Positions 1 to 8,259 of a stretch of 64,000 bases of DNA are shown piece by piece. Made by a program: the position numbers and the translations under genes. A model generated the notes under the pieces. It was not told where the DNA came from. It saw nothing but the letters and a program-made list of their open reading frames with translations, and did no database searches. The stretch comes from an uncultured Oscillospiraceae bacterium (GTDB taxonomy: Bacteria > Bacillota > Clostridia > Oscillospirales > Oscillospiraceae): assembly GCA_944385095.1 (NCBI GenBank), contig CALWVS010000003.1:86509-150508 (forward strand), read 5' to 3'. Every line of letters begins with the position of its first letter. The first letter of the stretch is position 1.

Positions 1-408
1 TTGAGCAGGGTAGGCATCTGCCTTTTCCTCCAATCCCACACGGCGCAGGAGAGTCATTGCCACTTCATCTGCCTCATTCTGTTTCATTAACCCTGTACGA
101 ACAGGGGCAAGTGTAATATTTTTGCGGATGGTCATATTGGGAAACAGATTGAAATGTTGAAATACCATACCCATTTGACGACGAATCAAGTCAATATCAC
201 TTTTGGGGTCTGTGATTTCCATCCCGTTGAATGTAATGGTACCAGAAGTAGGGGACTCCAGAAGATTCAGGCAGCGCAGGAAGGTGGATTTACCAGAACC
301 GGAGGGTCCAATGACAACCACTTTTTCACCGGGGTAAATATGCTCAGAAATATCATTCAGCACCAGATGGTCCCCGAAAGATTTGGTCAAATGTTTAACG
401 TCGATCAC
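1..408 (-). CDS. Polar amino-acid ABC transporter ATP-binding protein (partial, C-terminus off the window)
   Basis: Cytoplasmic ATPase that energises an amino-acid importer. The 136 visible residues hold the Walker A motif GPSGSGKST (residues 34-42) and the Q-loop region VFQHFNLF. The ABC signature, Walker B and switch histidine lie beyond the window edge. The likely start is GTG at 408-406, read as VIDVKHLTKSFGDH, and it overlaps the end of the permease gene by 14 bases, which points to coupled translation. The order binding protein, permease, ATPase on one strand and the GlnQ/HisP-like sequence support polar amino-acid uptake; the substrate cannot be told. The start codon is inferred, since no ATG is nearby. 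Confidence 0.9.
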   Translation of the reverse strand, partial: MIDVKHLTKSFGDHLVLNDISEHIYPGEKVVVIGPSGSGKSTFLRCLNLLESPTSGTITFNGMEITDPKSDIDLIRRQMGMVFQHFNLFPNMTIRKNITLAPVRTGLMKQNEADEVAMTLLRRVGLEEKADAYPAQ

Positions 409-1156
409 TTTGACGCAGCCTCCTCTCCAGTTTGGTCTGTAGCCAAGTAAAGATTAACACCATAATGAGATACATTACAGCAGTAATCAGATAGGGAAAC
501 ATAGGTTCATAGGTTTTTGTGATAATTGCTCTAGCAAAGTAAACAATCTCTTTTCCAGCAATAACAGAAATGAGAGAAGTATCTTTCAACAGTACAATAA
601 ATTCATTGCCCAACGCAGGTAGAATTGCTTTGAATGCCTGTGGGATGACAATAAAACGCATAGTATCCAGATAGCCAAGACCCAAAGAGCGACCAGCTTC
701 CATCTGTCCGGGGTCCAGAGACATAAGACCACCACGGATGATTTCAGCCACATAGGCACCAGAGTTGATGCCCAGAGCCAACGCGCCGACCAAGGTAGCC
801 TCACGACTGCTGGCAAAAATCACAAAGCCCATAATCATAAGTTGTACCATCATAGGGGTACCTCGAATGATGGTCACATAGATTTTGCAAATGAGGTTGA
901 CAATGCCCAACAGAATATTTTTAGAGCCAGGACGCTGCTGGTCATGGGCTGTGCGGATGGTGGCAACCAACACACCTAAAATGACACCAATCATCAATGC
1001 GATAACAGTAACTTCAATGGTGGTGACTAGACCACGGAAGTAGGACATCCAGCGGTCCTCAAAAAACCATGCATTATAGAATTTTACATAAAATTCCTGC
1101 CAGATACTTGGATTTTCCAGCCCCTTAAAGGTCTCATATAGCTGTGCCAGATCCAT
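395..1156 (-). CDS. Amino-acid ABC transporter permease, HisM/GlnP family
   Basis: Integral membrane subunit of the importer, 253 residues, the usual size. Several hydrophobic helices are visible from about residue 40 onward. The cytoplasmic EAA-type loop that docks the ATPase is seen around EAGRSLGLGYLDTMRFIVIP, followed by QAFKAILPAL. It sits between the binding-protein gene (1235-2110) and the ATPase (1-408), all on the minus strand. A hairpin with a U-run at 1192-1220 lies just upstream, so its expression is probably lower than that of the binding protein. A ribosome site (gaaaggagcg on the minus strand) precedes the ATG. Confidence 0.93.
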   Translation of the reverse strand: MDLAQLYETFKGLENPSIWQEFYVKFYNAWFFEDRWMSYFRGLVTTIEVTVIALMIGVILGVLVATIRTAHDQQRPGSKNILLGIVNLICKIYVTIIRGTPMMVQLMIMGFVIFASSREATLVGALALGINSGAYVAEIIRGGLMSLDPGQMEAGRSLGLGYLDTMRFIVIPQAFKAILPALGNEFIVLLKDTSLISVIAGKEIVYFARAIITKTYEPMFPYLITAVMYLIMVLIFTWLQTKLERRLRQSDRR

Positions 1157-1191
1157 ACATTCGCTCCTTTCTGTCTTTACGGGGATATCAC

Positions 1192-1220
1192 AAAAAGGGC
1201 GGCAGATGCCGCCCTTTTTT
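1192..1220 (-). terminator. Intra-operon hairpin between binding protein and permease
   Basis: Perfect 12-bp stem (AAAAAGGGCGGC / GCCGCCCTTTTT) with a 4-base loop; the stem itself supplies the U-run on either strand. It lies between the stop of the binding-protein gene and the permease start. Such partial terminators are known to raise binding-protein dosage over membrane parts; that role is inferred here. Confidence 0.8.
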
Positions 1221-1234
1221 GCGGATAATTGAAA

Positions 1235-2110
1235 TTAGTCAGCCTTGATGTACTTTGCAATGATGCTGTCCACAGTGCCATCTGCCTGCAACTCAGAGAG
1301 AGCACCCTGAACTGCATCCAACAGAGCAGTGTTTCCATCATCCACAGCAATGCAGTAGTCCTCTACCACCCATTCAGTAGGCAGGATGGTCAATCCCTCA
1401 TTGGCAGCCACATACTCCTGTGCGGGAGCCTGGTCAATAATCACTGCATCAATCTGACCATTGACAAGAGCCTGAACAGCCAGTGCACCGCTGTCATAGC
1501 CCAGAACATGGTCCTCACCATAACCGCCATTTTCAGGAGTATCGGAAGCATAGGTGAAACCAGTGGTGCCACGCTGAGTACCAATCATCTTCTCGCCCAG
1601 ATTATCCAAAGTGACATCGGAGCCTTCCTTCACAATGACAACCTGAACACCAGTGGCATATTTTTCGGTGAAGTCCATTGCAGCATCGCGGTCCTCACTG
1701 TAGCTCAGACCAGCCAGCACCAAATCAGCAGCGTTATTTTGAACAGCCAGCAGGGCAGAGTCAAAGTCCATGTCGTCAATCACCAGTTCCAGACCCAGCT
1801 TATCAGCAATGGCAACGGCCAACTCTACGTCAATGCCCTCAAAGCCCTGATATACACCATCACCGTCAGCTACCATCTCGTAGGGAGGGAACTGGGCGTT
1901 GGTTGCCATAATCAGCTTACCCTCTTCTACAGTGGTGAAGGAAGCAGAAGTGGAACCGGCAGCAGAGCTGGAGGAGGAAGTGGAGCCTGCGGTGGAGCCA
2001 GTAGCAGAAACATCTGTGGAGCTGGAAGCGGAAGTGCTGCCACCAGAACAGGCAGCCAAAGACATGGTCATGCCAAACGCAAGACCCATAGCAAGCAGTT
2101 TGTGATTCAT
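1235..2110 (-). CDS. Amino-acid ABC transporter substrate-binding lipoprotein
   Basis: Extracellular, lipid-anchored receptor of the importer, 291 residues from the ATG at 2110. That start gives a clean signal peptide with lipobox SLAAC (Cys 21) and has an AAGGAG about 12 bases upstream; an in-frame upstream ATG at 2149 would put extra residues before the signal. After the lipidated Cys comes a Ser/Thr/Gly-rich linker of about 35 residues, then a family 3 solute-binding fold beginning KLIMATNAQFPPYEM, with GFEGIDVELAVAIADKLG typical of polar amino-acid receptors. A good promoter is seen at 2173-2201. Ligand unknown. Confidence 0.93.
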   Translation of the reverse strand: MNHKLLAMGLAFGMTMSLAACSGGSTSASSSTDVSATGSTAGSTSSSSSAAGSTSASFTTVEEGKLIMATNAQFPPYEMVADGDGVYQGFEGIDVELAVAIADKLGLELVIDDMDFDSALLAVQNNAADLVLAGLSYSEDRDAAMDFTEKYATGVQVVIVKEGSDVTLDNLGEKMIGTQRGTTGFTYASDTPENGGYGEDHVLGYDSGALAVQALVNGQIDAVIIDQAPAQEYVAANEGLTILPTEWVVEDYCIAVDDGNTALLDAVQGALSELQADGTVDSIIAKYIKAD

Positions 2111-2172
2111 GATGTTTATAATCTCCTTTTTCAAAAATAGCTGAAGCATATCGCCACAGCAATCGTCAATAC

Positions 2173-2201
2173 AGTATATACCAGAGATTATACATCGTCA
2201 A
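2173..2201 (-). promoter_or_regulatory. Promoter of the amino-acid ABC operon
   Basis: Minus-strand TTGACG, 17-base spacer, TATACT. It lies about 60 bases upstream of the binding-protein start. The -10 overlaps a TATACTGTA-type repeat that recurs at 2261 and 2282, so a regulator may act here. Confidence 0.7.
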
Positions 2202-2260
2202 TAGAAAATTGTTTAAGAATAATTAAAAAATATGCAGTATGATTTGGGATATTACCACAA

Positions 2261-2292
2261 TATACTGTATAAATAGAGGATATATACTGTAT
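2261..2292. repeat. Two direct copies of TATACTGTATA (third, inverted and partial, copy at 2170-2178)
   Basis: The 11-mer TATACTGTATA occurs at 2261-2271 and 2282-2292, 21 bases apart, roughly two helical turns. An inverted partial copy (acagtatata) overlaps the -10 of the ABC promoter. The motif is itself close to a palindrome. It may be a set of operator half-sites, or an AT-rich coincidence around divergent promoters. Confidence 0.45.
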
Positions 2293-2416
2293 AAAAAATG
2301 AAAGGGAGACAGGGAACCAGAGAAGGGGAGAAAGCGTCTATGGAAATAAGAGGGCTTGAAAAATGACGAAAAATTGGGTATCCTAAACCTTAATTCCAGT
2401 AACGGAGGCGTGAAAC

Positions 2417-4252
2417 ATGACAATAGAGAAGGGATGGACCAGATGGAAAAAAGGGATAGATTGGCTGAAAAGAGTCAAACGAGACTCCTTTTTCAGCTGG
2501 TTTGCTTTTTTGTTGGGTCCATGGGCAGCACTTTGGATGGTGGAACTGCTCAATGAAAATGATCTCTTTTCAGACTTGCATCTCTGGCAGGTGGGTATGA
2601 ATCTCATCTGGTATTATATGTTGTTTATACTCTGTGATTTGGTGTTACACAGCCACAGATGGGCAGGGTTGACGGCGATGACACTCAGTGGCATTGTGGG
2701 ACTGGTAAACCACTATATTCTCAGATTTCGGGGTAGAATTTTGTTCCCTGCTGACTTGAGTGCATGGAAAACAGCTGCTAATGTAGCAGATGCCTTTGAT
2801 TTTTCTATTGATTCTTACATACAGCAAGGTGCAATTCTGTTCGTGGCATATGGATTTCTCTTGTGGTTTGCAACACAGAACAGCACAAGGGGAGAGCGGT
2901 CTAAACTGTGTGGTGTGATTACCATTGCAGTGGTTGTGGGCTATTGCTACGCATTTTTTGGTACAAACATGCTGCCTGCATTGGGGATTTACACACAGCA
3001 GTGGGTGACACAGGCAAACGGATTTTTGCTGAATTTTACAGTGGCTATGCGATATAGTTCTGTAGACAAACCGGAGGATTACAGCAGGGACAAGGCTTTG
3101 GAGTATATGCAGCTTTACACAGGGACACAAGGGGACAGTTCTGTCACAAAGCCCACCAACCTGATTGTGATTATGAATGAATCCTTTGGAGACCTTACCA
3201 TTTTTGACGGGTTGGAGGCGTCGGAGGACCCTACACCATTTTTGCATTCCATGCAGGAGAACACCATTAAGGGATGGATGTATTCTCCAGTTACAGGTGG
3301 AGGAACTGCCAGTGTGGAATTTGAATATTTGACGGGGTTTGCCACCATTTTTCAGCCACCTCATACGGTAGCGTATCAGCTTTACACAGAGGAGGGAATG
3401 CCCTCTCTGGCTGCATTGGCAGGGTCACAGGGGTATGATACCACAGCGTTCCATCCCTATGAATCCTCTGGTTGGAATCGTCCCATCGTCTATGAGAATA
3501 TGCGTTTTGCCCATCAACTTTATCAGGAGGACGTACAAGACCCCTATTTGATTCGCAATTATATCTCAGATTACTCTGATTATCAGGTTTTGATGGATAT
3601 TACGGACCAGAAACAGGGGAATCAGACCTTTATTTTCAATGTGACCATGCAAAATCACAGCGGCTATGCCCAAGGGTGGAACAATTTGGAGCAGAGTATC
3701 ACAGTATCTGAAGAATTGGATGATGCAGATTTCTCAGCAGAGCAGTATTTTGCACTGGCAAGAGAGAGCGACAACGCCTTAAAGGAACTGATTGCCCACT
3801 ATGAGACCAGTGAGGAGCAAACCATGATCGTCTTTTTTGGTGACCATCAGCCACCACTGAAAAATGCCTTTTATGAGTGCCTTTATGGAAAGAAACTATC
3901 AGAACGCACCACAGAGGAAGTGCTTATGCAGTATGCAACCCCTTTCTTTATCTGGACCAATTATGACATTGAGGAAAAGCAGGATGTGATCATCAGCCCA
4001 AACTATTTGGGTGTTCTCACAGCAAAGATGGCAGGACTGCCATTGACAGGCTATATGGAATTTTTGGACACGCTCTATCAACAACTGCCTGTCATTACAC
4101 CGGTGGGTGTCATTACCAGTGATGGAGAATATGTCAAAAGGGAGGAACTCAATGCCTCACAACAGGCATGGCTGGCAGATTATGAACTGCTCAACTACTG
4201 TGGCATGATAGATCTGTTTGAGGAGATACGCCCATTTTACTGTATGGACTGA
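2417..4252 (+). CDS. LtaS-type phosphoglycerol transferase / sulfatase-fold membrane enzyme
   Basis: Membrane enzyme of 611 residues. About five N-terminal hydrophobic helices (roughly residues 25-210) are followed by an extracellular sulfatase-fold domain. Likely metal and catalytic positions are visible: Glu in MNESFGDL (about 254), Thr in GGGTASVEFEY (about 297), and Asp-His in FFGDHQPP (about 476-477). These line up in spacing with Glu255, Thr300, Asp475 and His476 of Staphylococcus LtaS. The family moves glycerol-phosphate from phosphatidylglycerol onto teichoic acids or glycans; the exact acceptor cannot be told. The start has GGAGG seven bases upstream. It stands alone: the next gene has its own promoter. 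Confidence 0.88.
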   Translation: MTIEKGWTRWKKGIDWLKRVKRDSFFSWFAFLLGPWAALWMVELLNENDLFSDLHLWQVGMNLIWYYMLFILCDLVLHSHRWAGLTAMTLSGIVGLVNHYILRFRGRILFPADLSAWKTAANVADAFDFSIDSYIQQGAILFVAYGFLLWFATQNSTRGERSKLCGVITIAVVVGYCYAFFGTNMLPALGIYTQQWVTQANGFLLNFTVAMRYSSVDKPEDYSRDKALEYMQLYTGTQGDSSVTKPTNLIVIMNESFGDLTIFDGLEASEDPTPFLHSMQENTIKGWMYSPVTGGGTASVEFEYLTGFATIFQPPHTVAYQLYTEEGMPSLAALAGSQGYDTTAFHPYESSGWNRPIVYENMRFAHQLYQEDVQDPYLIRNYISDYSDYQVLMDITDQKQGNQTFIFNVTMQNHSGYAQGWNNLEQSITVSEELDDADFSAEQYFALARESDNALKELIAHYETSEEQTMIVFFGDHQPPLKNAFYECLYGKKLSERTTEEVLMQYATPFFIWTNYDIEEKQDVIISPNYLGVLTAKMAGLPLTGYMEFLDTLYQQLPVITPVGVITSDGEYVKREELNASQQAWLADYELLNYCGMIDLFEEIRPFYCMD

Positions 4253-4264
4253 GTGAGAATTCTC

Positions 4265-4293
4265 TTGCACAACAAGCCTGGATAGGCTATACT
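4265..4293 (+). promoter_or_regulatory. Promoter of hprK
   Basis: TTGCAC, 17-base spacer, TATACT, ending 53 bases before the hprK start. It separates hprK from the LtaS-type gene. Confidence 0.65.
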
Positions 4294-4346
4294 GTAACAA
4301 GGTATAGAGAGAGGGATGTTCCCTGCTCACAAAGGAGGCATCAACA

Positions 4347-5300
4347 ATGGCAGAGCTTGAAAAAAGTGTAAAACTGGGTACCATTATTGAGGAATTTGGA
4401 CTTGAAATTCTCCATAAAGGACCAGACTATGAGAAAATTCCCCTGACTACGTTGGATGTAAACCGTCCGGGTTTACCCCTGTCTGGTTTTTTCCAGCATT
4501 TTGATGAGAAGCGAATCCTGTTGATTGGGTTGACAGAAACCACATTTTTATCAGAGATGGACAGTGAAAGCAGGAGAGCCAGATTTGATGAATTGTTCTC
4601 CTATCCAGTGCCTACTCTGATTATTACAAGAGCTTTGGAGCCATATCCTGAGTGTATGGAAATGGCACAGAAGCACGAAGTCACCATCTTGCGTACTCAG
4701 GAACAGACCTCCGTTTTTATGAGTCGCCTGATTGGCAGTTTGTATAATCATCTGGCTCCCCAGATTACACGTTCTGGCGTCATGATGGAGGTATACGGGG
4801 AAGGTGTTCTGTTTCAGGGAGAATCTGGTGTAGGCAAAAGTGAGGTTGCCATTGAACTGATTCAGCGTGGGCATCGTATGATTGCAGATGATGCAGTGGA
4901 AATCAGAGAAACCAATCATGGCACCCTGATGGCAACAGCCCCTGAACTGATTCGTCACTATATGGAATTGCGTGGCATTGGTGTGGTAGATGTACGGCGT
5001 CTGTTTGGTATGCGTGCCATTAAAATTGAACAGGAAATTGATATGGTGATTAACTTGGAGCCATGGAATGATCGGGCAGTGTATGACCGACTGGGTTTGG
5101 AGGTTTCCAGCACAGAAATTTTAGGCGTAAAAGTGCCCTGTCTCACCATACCAGTGAAGCCAGGTCGGAATCTGGCCAGTATTGTAGAAGTGGCAGCCAT
5201 CAACAACCGTAACCGTAAAATGGGACATAATGCAGCGTTGGAGCTGACCAAACGCATGGACGAACATTTCCAGAAGCTGATGGAAGAAGGAGAGAATTGA
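4347..5300 (+). CDS. hprK: HPr kinase/phosphorylase
   Basis: Bifunctional enzyme that phosphorylates and dephosphorylates HPr on Ser46, the sensor step of carbon catabolite control in Bacillota. At 317 residues it has the usual length. The N-terminal domain ends near residue 130. The C-terminal kinase domain carries Walker A GESGVGKSE at 158-166 and the HprK family signature ELRGIGVVDVRRLFG. AAAGGAGG precedes the ATG. The stop overlaps the region before the glucokinase start, so the two are cotranscribed, linking carbon sensing with glucose phosphorylation. Confidence 0.97.
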   Translation: MAELEKSVKLGTIIEEFGLEILHKGPDYEKIPLTTLDVNRPGLPLSGFFQHFDEKRILLIGLTETTFLSEMDSESRRARFDELFSYPVPTLIITRALEPYPECMEMAQKHEVTILRTQEQTSVFMSRLIGSLYNHLAPQITRSGVMMEVYGEGVLFQGESGVGKSEVAIELIQRGHRMIADDAVEIRETNHGTLMATAPELIRHYMELRGIGVVDVRRLFGMRAIKIEQEIDMVINLEPWNDRAVYDRLGLEVSSTEILGVKVPCLTIPVKPGRNLASIVEVAAINNRNRKMGHNAALELTKRMDEHFQKLMEEGEN

Positions 5301-5302
5301 GT

Positions 5303-6250
5303 ATGTACATTGGAATTGATGTAGGTGGAACCAATCTGGTGGCAGGTCTTGTAGACGGACAGGGAAAAGTGCTGGCAAAGGCGACCTGTCCGGTGGATAA
5401 GACAGCCAGTGCAGAGGAGCTGACTCATCAACTGATTCAGCTTTCCAAAGAGGCAGCAGGCAAAGCAGACTGCCCAATCAAAGACATTCAGGCGATTGGA
5501 GCAGGAATTCCAGGGCTTGTGAACAACAGTACAGGTGTGGTCATCAAAACCACCAATATGCCATTTGTGAATACCCCGTTTCGGGCAATGTTTCAGCAGG
5601 AAATTGATGCCCCTGTTTATCTAGGAAATGATGCAGATTGTGCGGCCATTGGAGAATATTGGGCGGGTGCTGCTAAGGGCTATGACCCAGCCCTCATGGT
5701 TACACTGGGCACCGGCATTGGTGGCGGTATGATCAAAAGTGGTAAGCTCTATACTGGTTTTGGTGGCATTGGCATGGAAGTAGGGCATTTGATTACCAAA
5801 CAGGGCGGTCTTTTGTGCGGCTGTGGAAATCATGGCTGTTGGGAACAGTATGGCTCTGCTACAGCCCTTGTTCGGATGACACGGGAGAAGATGACACAGC
5901 GAGAGGACACTGTTTTGTGGCAGCTCTGTGGTGGCGATATCCAAAAAGTGGAGGGACGCACTACATTCCAGGCAGCAGGACAGGGGGATGAGGCAGCCAA
6001 AGAGGTTTTGGAGCAGTATCTGGATGAACTGGCAGTGGGACTGGTCAACCTTGCTAATATCCTGTTTCCAGAGGTCATTTGTCTGGGCGGTGGTATCAGC
6101 CACGCAGAAGATGCACTGTTGCTGAACCCCTTAAAAGAACGAGTATACAGCGGTTGTTTTGATAAGACACATCTTCCCAAAATGGAGCGAGCCAGCCTTG
6201 GCAATGATGCTGGTGTGGTCGGTGCAGCCATGCTTTGTCATGTGGTGTAA
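5303..6250 (+). CDS. glcK: ROK-family glucokinase
   Basis: Cytosolic kinase making glucose 6-phosphate, 315 residues. The N-terminal phosphate-binding motif IDVGGTNLVAG and the ROK zinc motif CGCGNHGCWEQYG (three Cys plus Glu) are present, as is the ATP-site stretch TLGTGIGGG. ATG 5303 is preferred over a TTG at 5297 because AAGGAG lies 10 bases before the ATG but only 4 before the TTG. It follows hprK directly and ends in a strong terminator. ROK kinases can use other hexoses; glucose is the best guess because of the close match to the GlcK type. Confidence 0.92.
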   Translation: MYIGIDVGGTNLVAGLVDGQGKVLAKATCPVDKTASAEELTHQLIQLSKEAAGKADCPIKDIQAIGAGIPGLVNNSTGVVIKTTNMPFVNTPFRAMFQQEIDAPVYLGNDADCAAIGEYWAGAAKGYDPALMVTLGTGIGGGMIKSGKLYTGFGGIGMEVGHLITKQGGLLCGCGNHGCWEQYGSATALVRMTREKMTQREDTVLWQLCGGDIQKVEGRTTFQAAGQGDEAAKEVLEQYLDELAVGLVNLANILFPEVICLGGGISHAEDALLLNPLKERVYSGCFDKTHLPKMERASLGNDAGVVGAAMLCHVV

Positions 6251-6261
6251 AGAACCTGATA

Positions 6262-6302
6262 GAATTGGTCTTGGCGTATGAGCTGAGACCAATTCTTTTT
6301 CT
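6262..6302 (+). terminator. Terminator after glcK
   Basis: Stem GAATTGGTCT / AGACCAATTC followed by five T residues. It closes the hprK-glcK unit. Confidence 0.88.
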
Positions 6303-6330
6303 CTGTATTCTGGAAAGTTTTCATTCCCTA

Positions 6331-6359
6331 TTCAAATTCGCCTGAAAATTTGCTATAAT
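6331..6359 (+). promoter_or_regulatory. Promoter of the murB-to-dnaE operon
   Basis: TTCAAA, 17-base spacer, perfect TATAAT, about 48 bases before the murB start. The -35 is weak. Confidence 0.6.
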
Positions 6360-6406
6360 TGCACTAAAATAGGAATTGCGTATCCGTGTTTACCCAGGAG
6401 GTCAAT

Positions 6407-7327
6407 ATGAATAAAATGGAGATGTTAGGGCAGTATTTGGCAGAGTGCTGTCCATCCCTCATACAGAAAAAACAGGAACCTATGTCGCGATATACCACCT
6501 TTCGGATTGGTGGAGAGGCACAGTGGATGGTGTTTCCTAAAACAGAGGAGGAACTCAAACACTGTGTAAAAGGAGCAATTCAATATAAAGTGCCCTATGA
6601 GGTTATTGGCAATGGTTCTAATTTGCTGGTTTCGGATGGGGGAGTGGATGCCCTTGTCATTCAAACGATGGGATTAGATGGAATGGAATATCTGGGACAG
6701 GGGAAAATAAAGGCAGGGGCAGGGATCACACTTGCAAAACTGGCAGGATTTGCAGCGCACTATGGTTTGACTGGACTGGAATTTGCACATGGAATTCCAG
6801 GCACCTTGGGCGGCGGCGTGTTGATGAACGCAGGAGCCTATGGCGGTGAGTTGATGCAGGTGGTACAGTCTACCTGTTATCTGGATGAACAGGGCAATAA
6901 GCAGGAAATTGGGGGGGAGGCACACCAATTCTCCTACCGGCACAGTGTATTTTCTGGTCGGAAGTGTGTCATTTTGTCCTCTGTGTTGCAGTTGCAACAG
7001 GGAGACCCTCAGACGATACGGGAGAAAATGGCGCAGCTTGCCAGCCAGCGGCGAGAAAAACAGCCACTGGAGTACCCCAGTGCTGGCTCCATGTTCAAAC
7101 GACCAGAGGGCTATTTTGCAGCGGCACTGATTGAACAGTGTGGATTGAAGGGGCTGACGGTAGGCGGCGCACAGGTATCAGAAAAACATTCTGGCTTTGT
7201 CATCAACCGTGGGGGAGCCACCTGTCAGGATGTGCTGACGTTGGTGAAACAGGTGCAGGAATGTGTGTTTGCGCAGACTGGAGTACGACTGGAAATGGAG
7301 GTCAAGTTACTTCCTTCTGAATGGTAA
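6407..7327 (+). CDS. murB: UDP-N-acetylenolpyruvoylglucosamine reductase
   Basis: Flavoenzyme that reduces UDP-GlcNAc-enolpyruvate to UDP-MurNAc in peptidoglycan precursor synthesis. 306 residues from ATG 6407, chosen because AGGAGG lies five bases before it; an in-frame GTG at 6386 has no such site. FAD-domain motifs VIGNGSNLLVSDGG and GTLGGGVLMNAGAYGGE are clear. The catalytic serine region reads YPSAGSMFKRP, and the last stretch LEMEVKLL carries the expected acidic residue. Type II-like compact form. First gene of a run through rapZ, yvcK, whiA and dnaE. Confidence 0.97.
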   Translation: MNKMEMLGQYLAECCPSLIQKKQEPMSRYTTFRIGGEAQWMVFPKTEEELKHCVKGAIQYKVPYEVIGNGSNLLVSDGGVDALVIQTMGLDGMEYLGQGKIKAGAGITLAKLAGFAAHYGLTGLEFAHGIPGTLGGGVLMNAGAYGGELMQVVQSTCYLDEQGNKQEIGGEAHQFSYRHSVFSGRKCVILSSVLQLQQGDPQTIREKMAQLASQRREKQPLEYPSAGSMFKRPEGYFAAALIEQCGLKGLTVGGAQVSEKHSGFVINRGGATCQDVLTLVKQVQECVFAQTGVRLEMEVKLLPSEW

Positions 7328-7375
7328 CAGATCAAAAAGCAAAGGTTCCTGATAGAAGAAAGAGAGAGGATTCAA

Positions 7376-8236
7376 ATGGAGTTTGTGATTATATCTGGGC
7401 TGTCTGGAGCTGGCAAAAGCAGAGCGGCTTCTATTATGGAAGATATGGGCTTTTTCTGTGTGGACAATCTGCCAGCACCCTTGATTGGAAAGTTTGCAGA
7501 ACTTGGGATGGCAGGTACAGGGGAATATGACCGTGTTGTCTTGGTAACAGATATCCGCAGCGGCACCAATTTTGATGGGCTGTTTCATGCACTGGAGGAT
7601 TTGGAGGCAATGAAATGCCCCTACCGTATTTTGTTTATTGAGGCCAGCGATGAGGTGATTATTCGCAGATACAAAGAGACCAGAAGAATCCATCCTCTGT
7701 TGGAGGAATATGGTTCCCTCAAAGATGCGATTACAAGAGAGCGAACGATGCTGGCACCCATACGGGAGCGGGCAGAGCATATCATAGATACATCCCGTCT
7801 GAGTACAAGGGGCTTGAGAGGGGAATTGCGGCGCATCTTTTCCCGTGACAGTGAGGAGCACCCAATGGAGGTGTGTGTGACTTCCTTTGGATTCAAGCAT
7901 GGGATTTTGCTGGAGGCAGATTTGGTATTTGATGTGCGCTTTCTGCCCAATCCCTACTATGTGCCTGAATTGCGTTCTCTGACAGGGCTTGACCAGAATG
8001 TACAGGATTATGTATACTCCACACCACAAAGCATAGAGTTCAAAAATCGACTGATTGAGTTTGTTCGATATCTGCTCCCCTCCTATGTAGAGGAGGGAAA
8101 GTCATCTCTGGTGATTGGCATTGGCTGCACAGGAGGTCACCACCGCTCGGTGGCTTTGACCCATGCATTGACCCAAGCCATTCAGGCAGCAGGCTACCCG
8201 GTACAGGAAAATCACAGGGATTTAGGGAAAAACTAG
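7376..8236 (+). CDS. rapZ: RNase adapter / nucleotide-binding protein RapZ (YvcJ)
   Basis: P-loop protein of 286 residues. Walker A GLSGAGKS is at residues 8-15, followed by the family stretch MEDMGFFCVDNLP. The C-terminal domain carries GCTGGHHRSVAL, a hallmark of the family. In E. coli RapZ controls decay of the sRNA GlmZ and hence amino-sugar synthesis; in Bacillus YvcJ affects competence. Which role holds here is unknown. It lies 48 bases after murB and 23 before yvcK, the conserved rapZ-yvcK-whiA order of Bacillota. Confidence 0.96.
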   Translation: MEFVIISGLSGAGKSRAASIMEDMGFFCVDNLPAPLIGKFAELGMAGTGEYDRVVLVTDIRSGTNFDGLFHALEDLEAMKCPYRILFIEASDEVIIRRYKETRRIHPLLEEYGSLKDAITRERTMLAPIRERAEHIIDTSRLSTRGLRGELRRIFSRDSEEHPMEVCVTSFGFKHGILLEADLVFDVRFLPNPYYVPELRSLTGLDQNVQDYVYSTPQSIEFKNRLIEFVRYLLPSYVEEGKSSLVIGIGCTGGHHRSVALTHALTQAIQAAGYPVQENHRDLGKN

Positions 8237-8259
8237 AAACCAGAAGGAGGCAACCTGAT

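Noticed and set aside
1229-2140. 303-codon plus-strand frame opposite the substrate-binding protein
   Set aside because: Shadow frame of a gene with signal peptide, lipobox and binding-protein fold.
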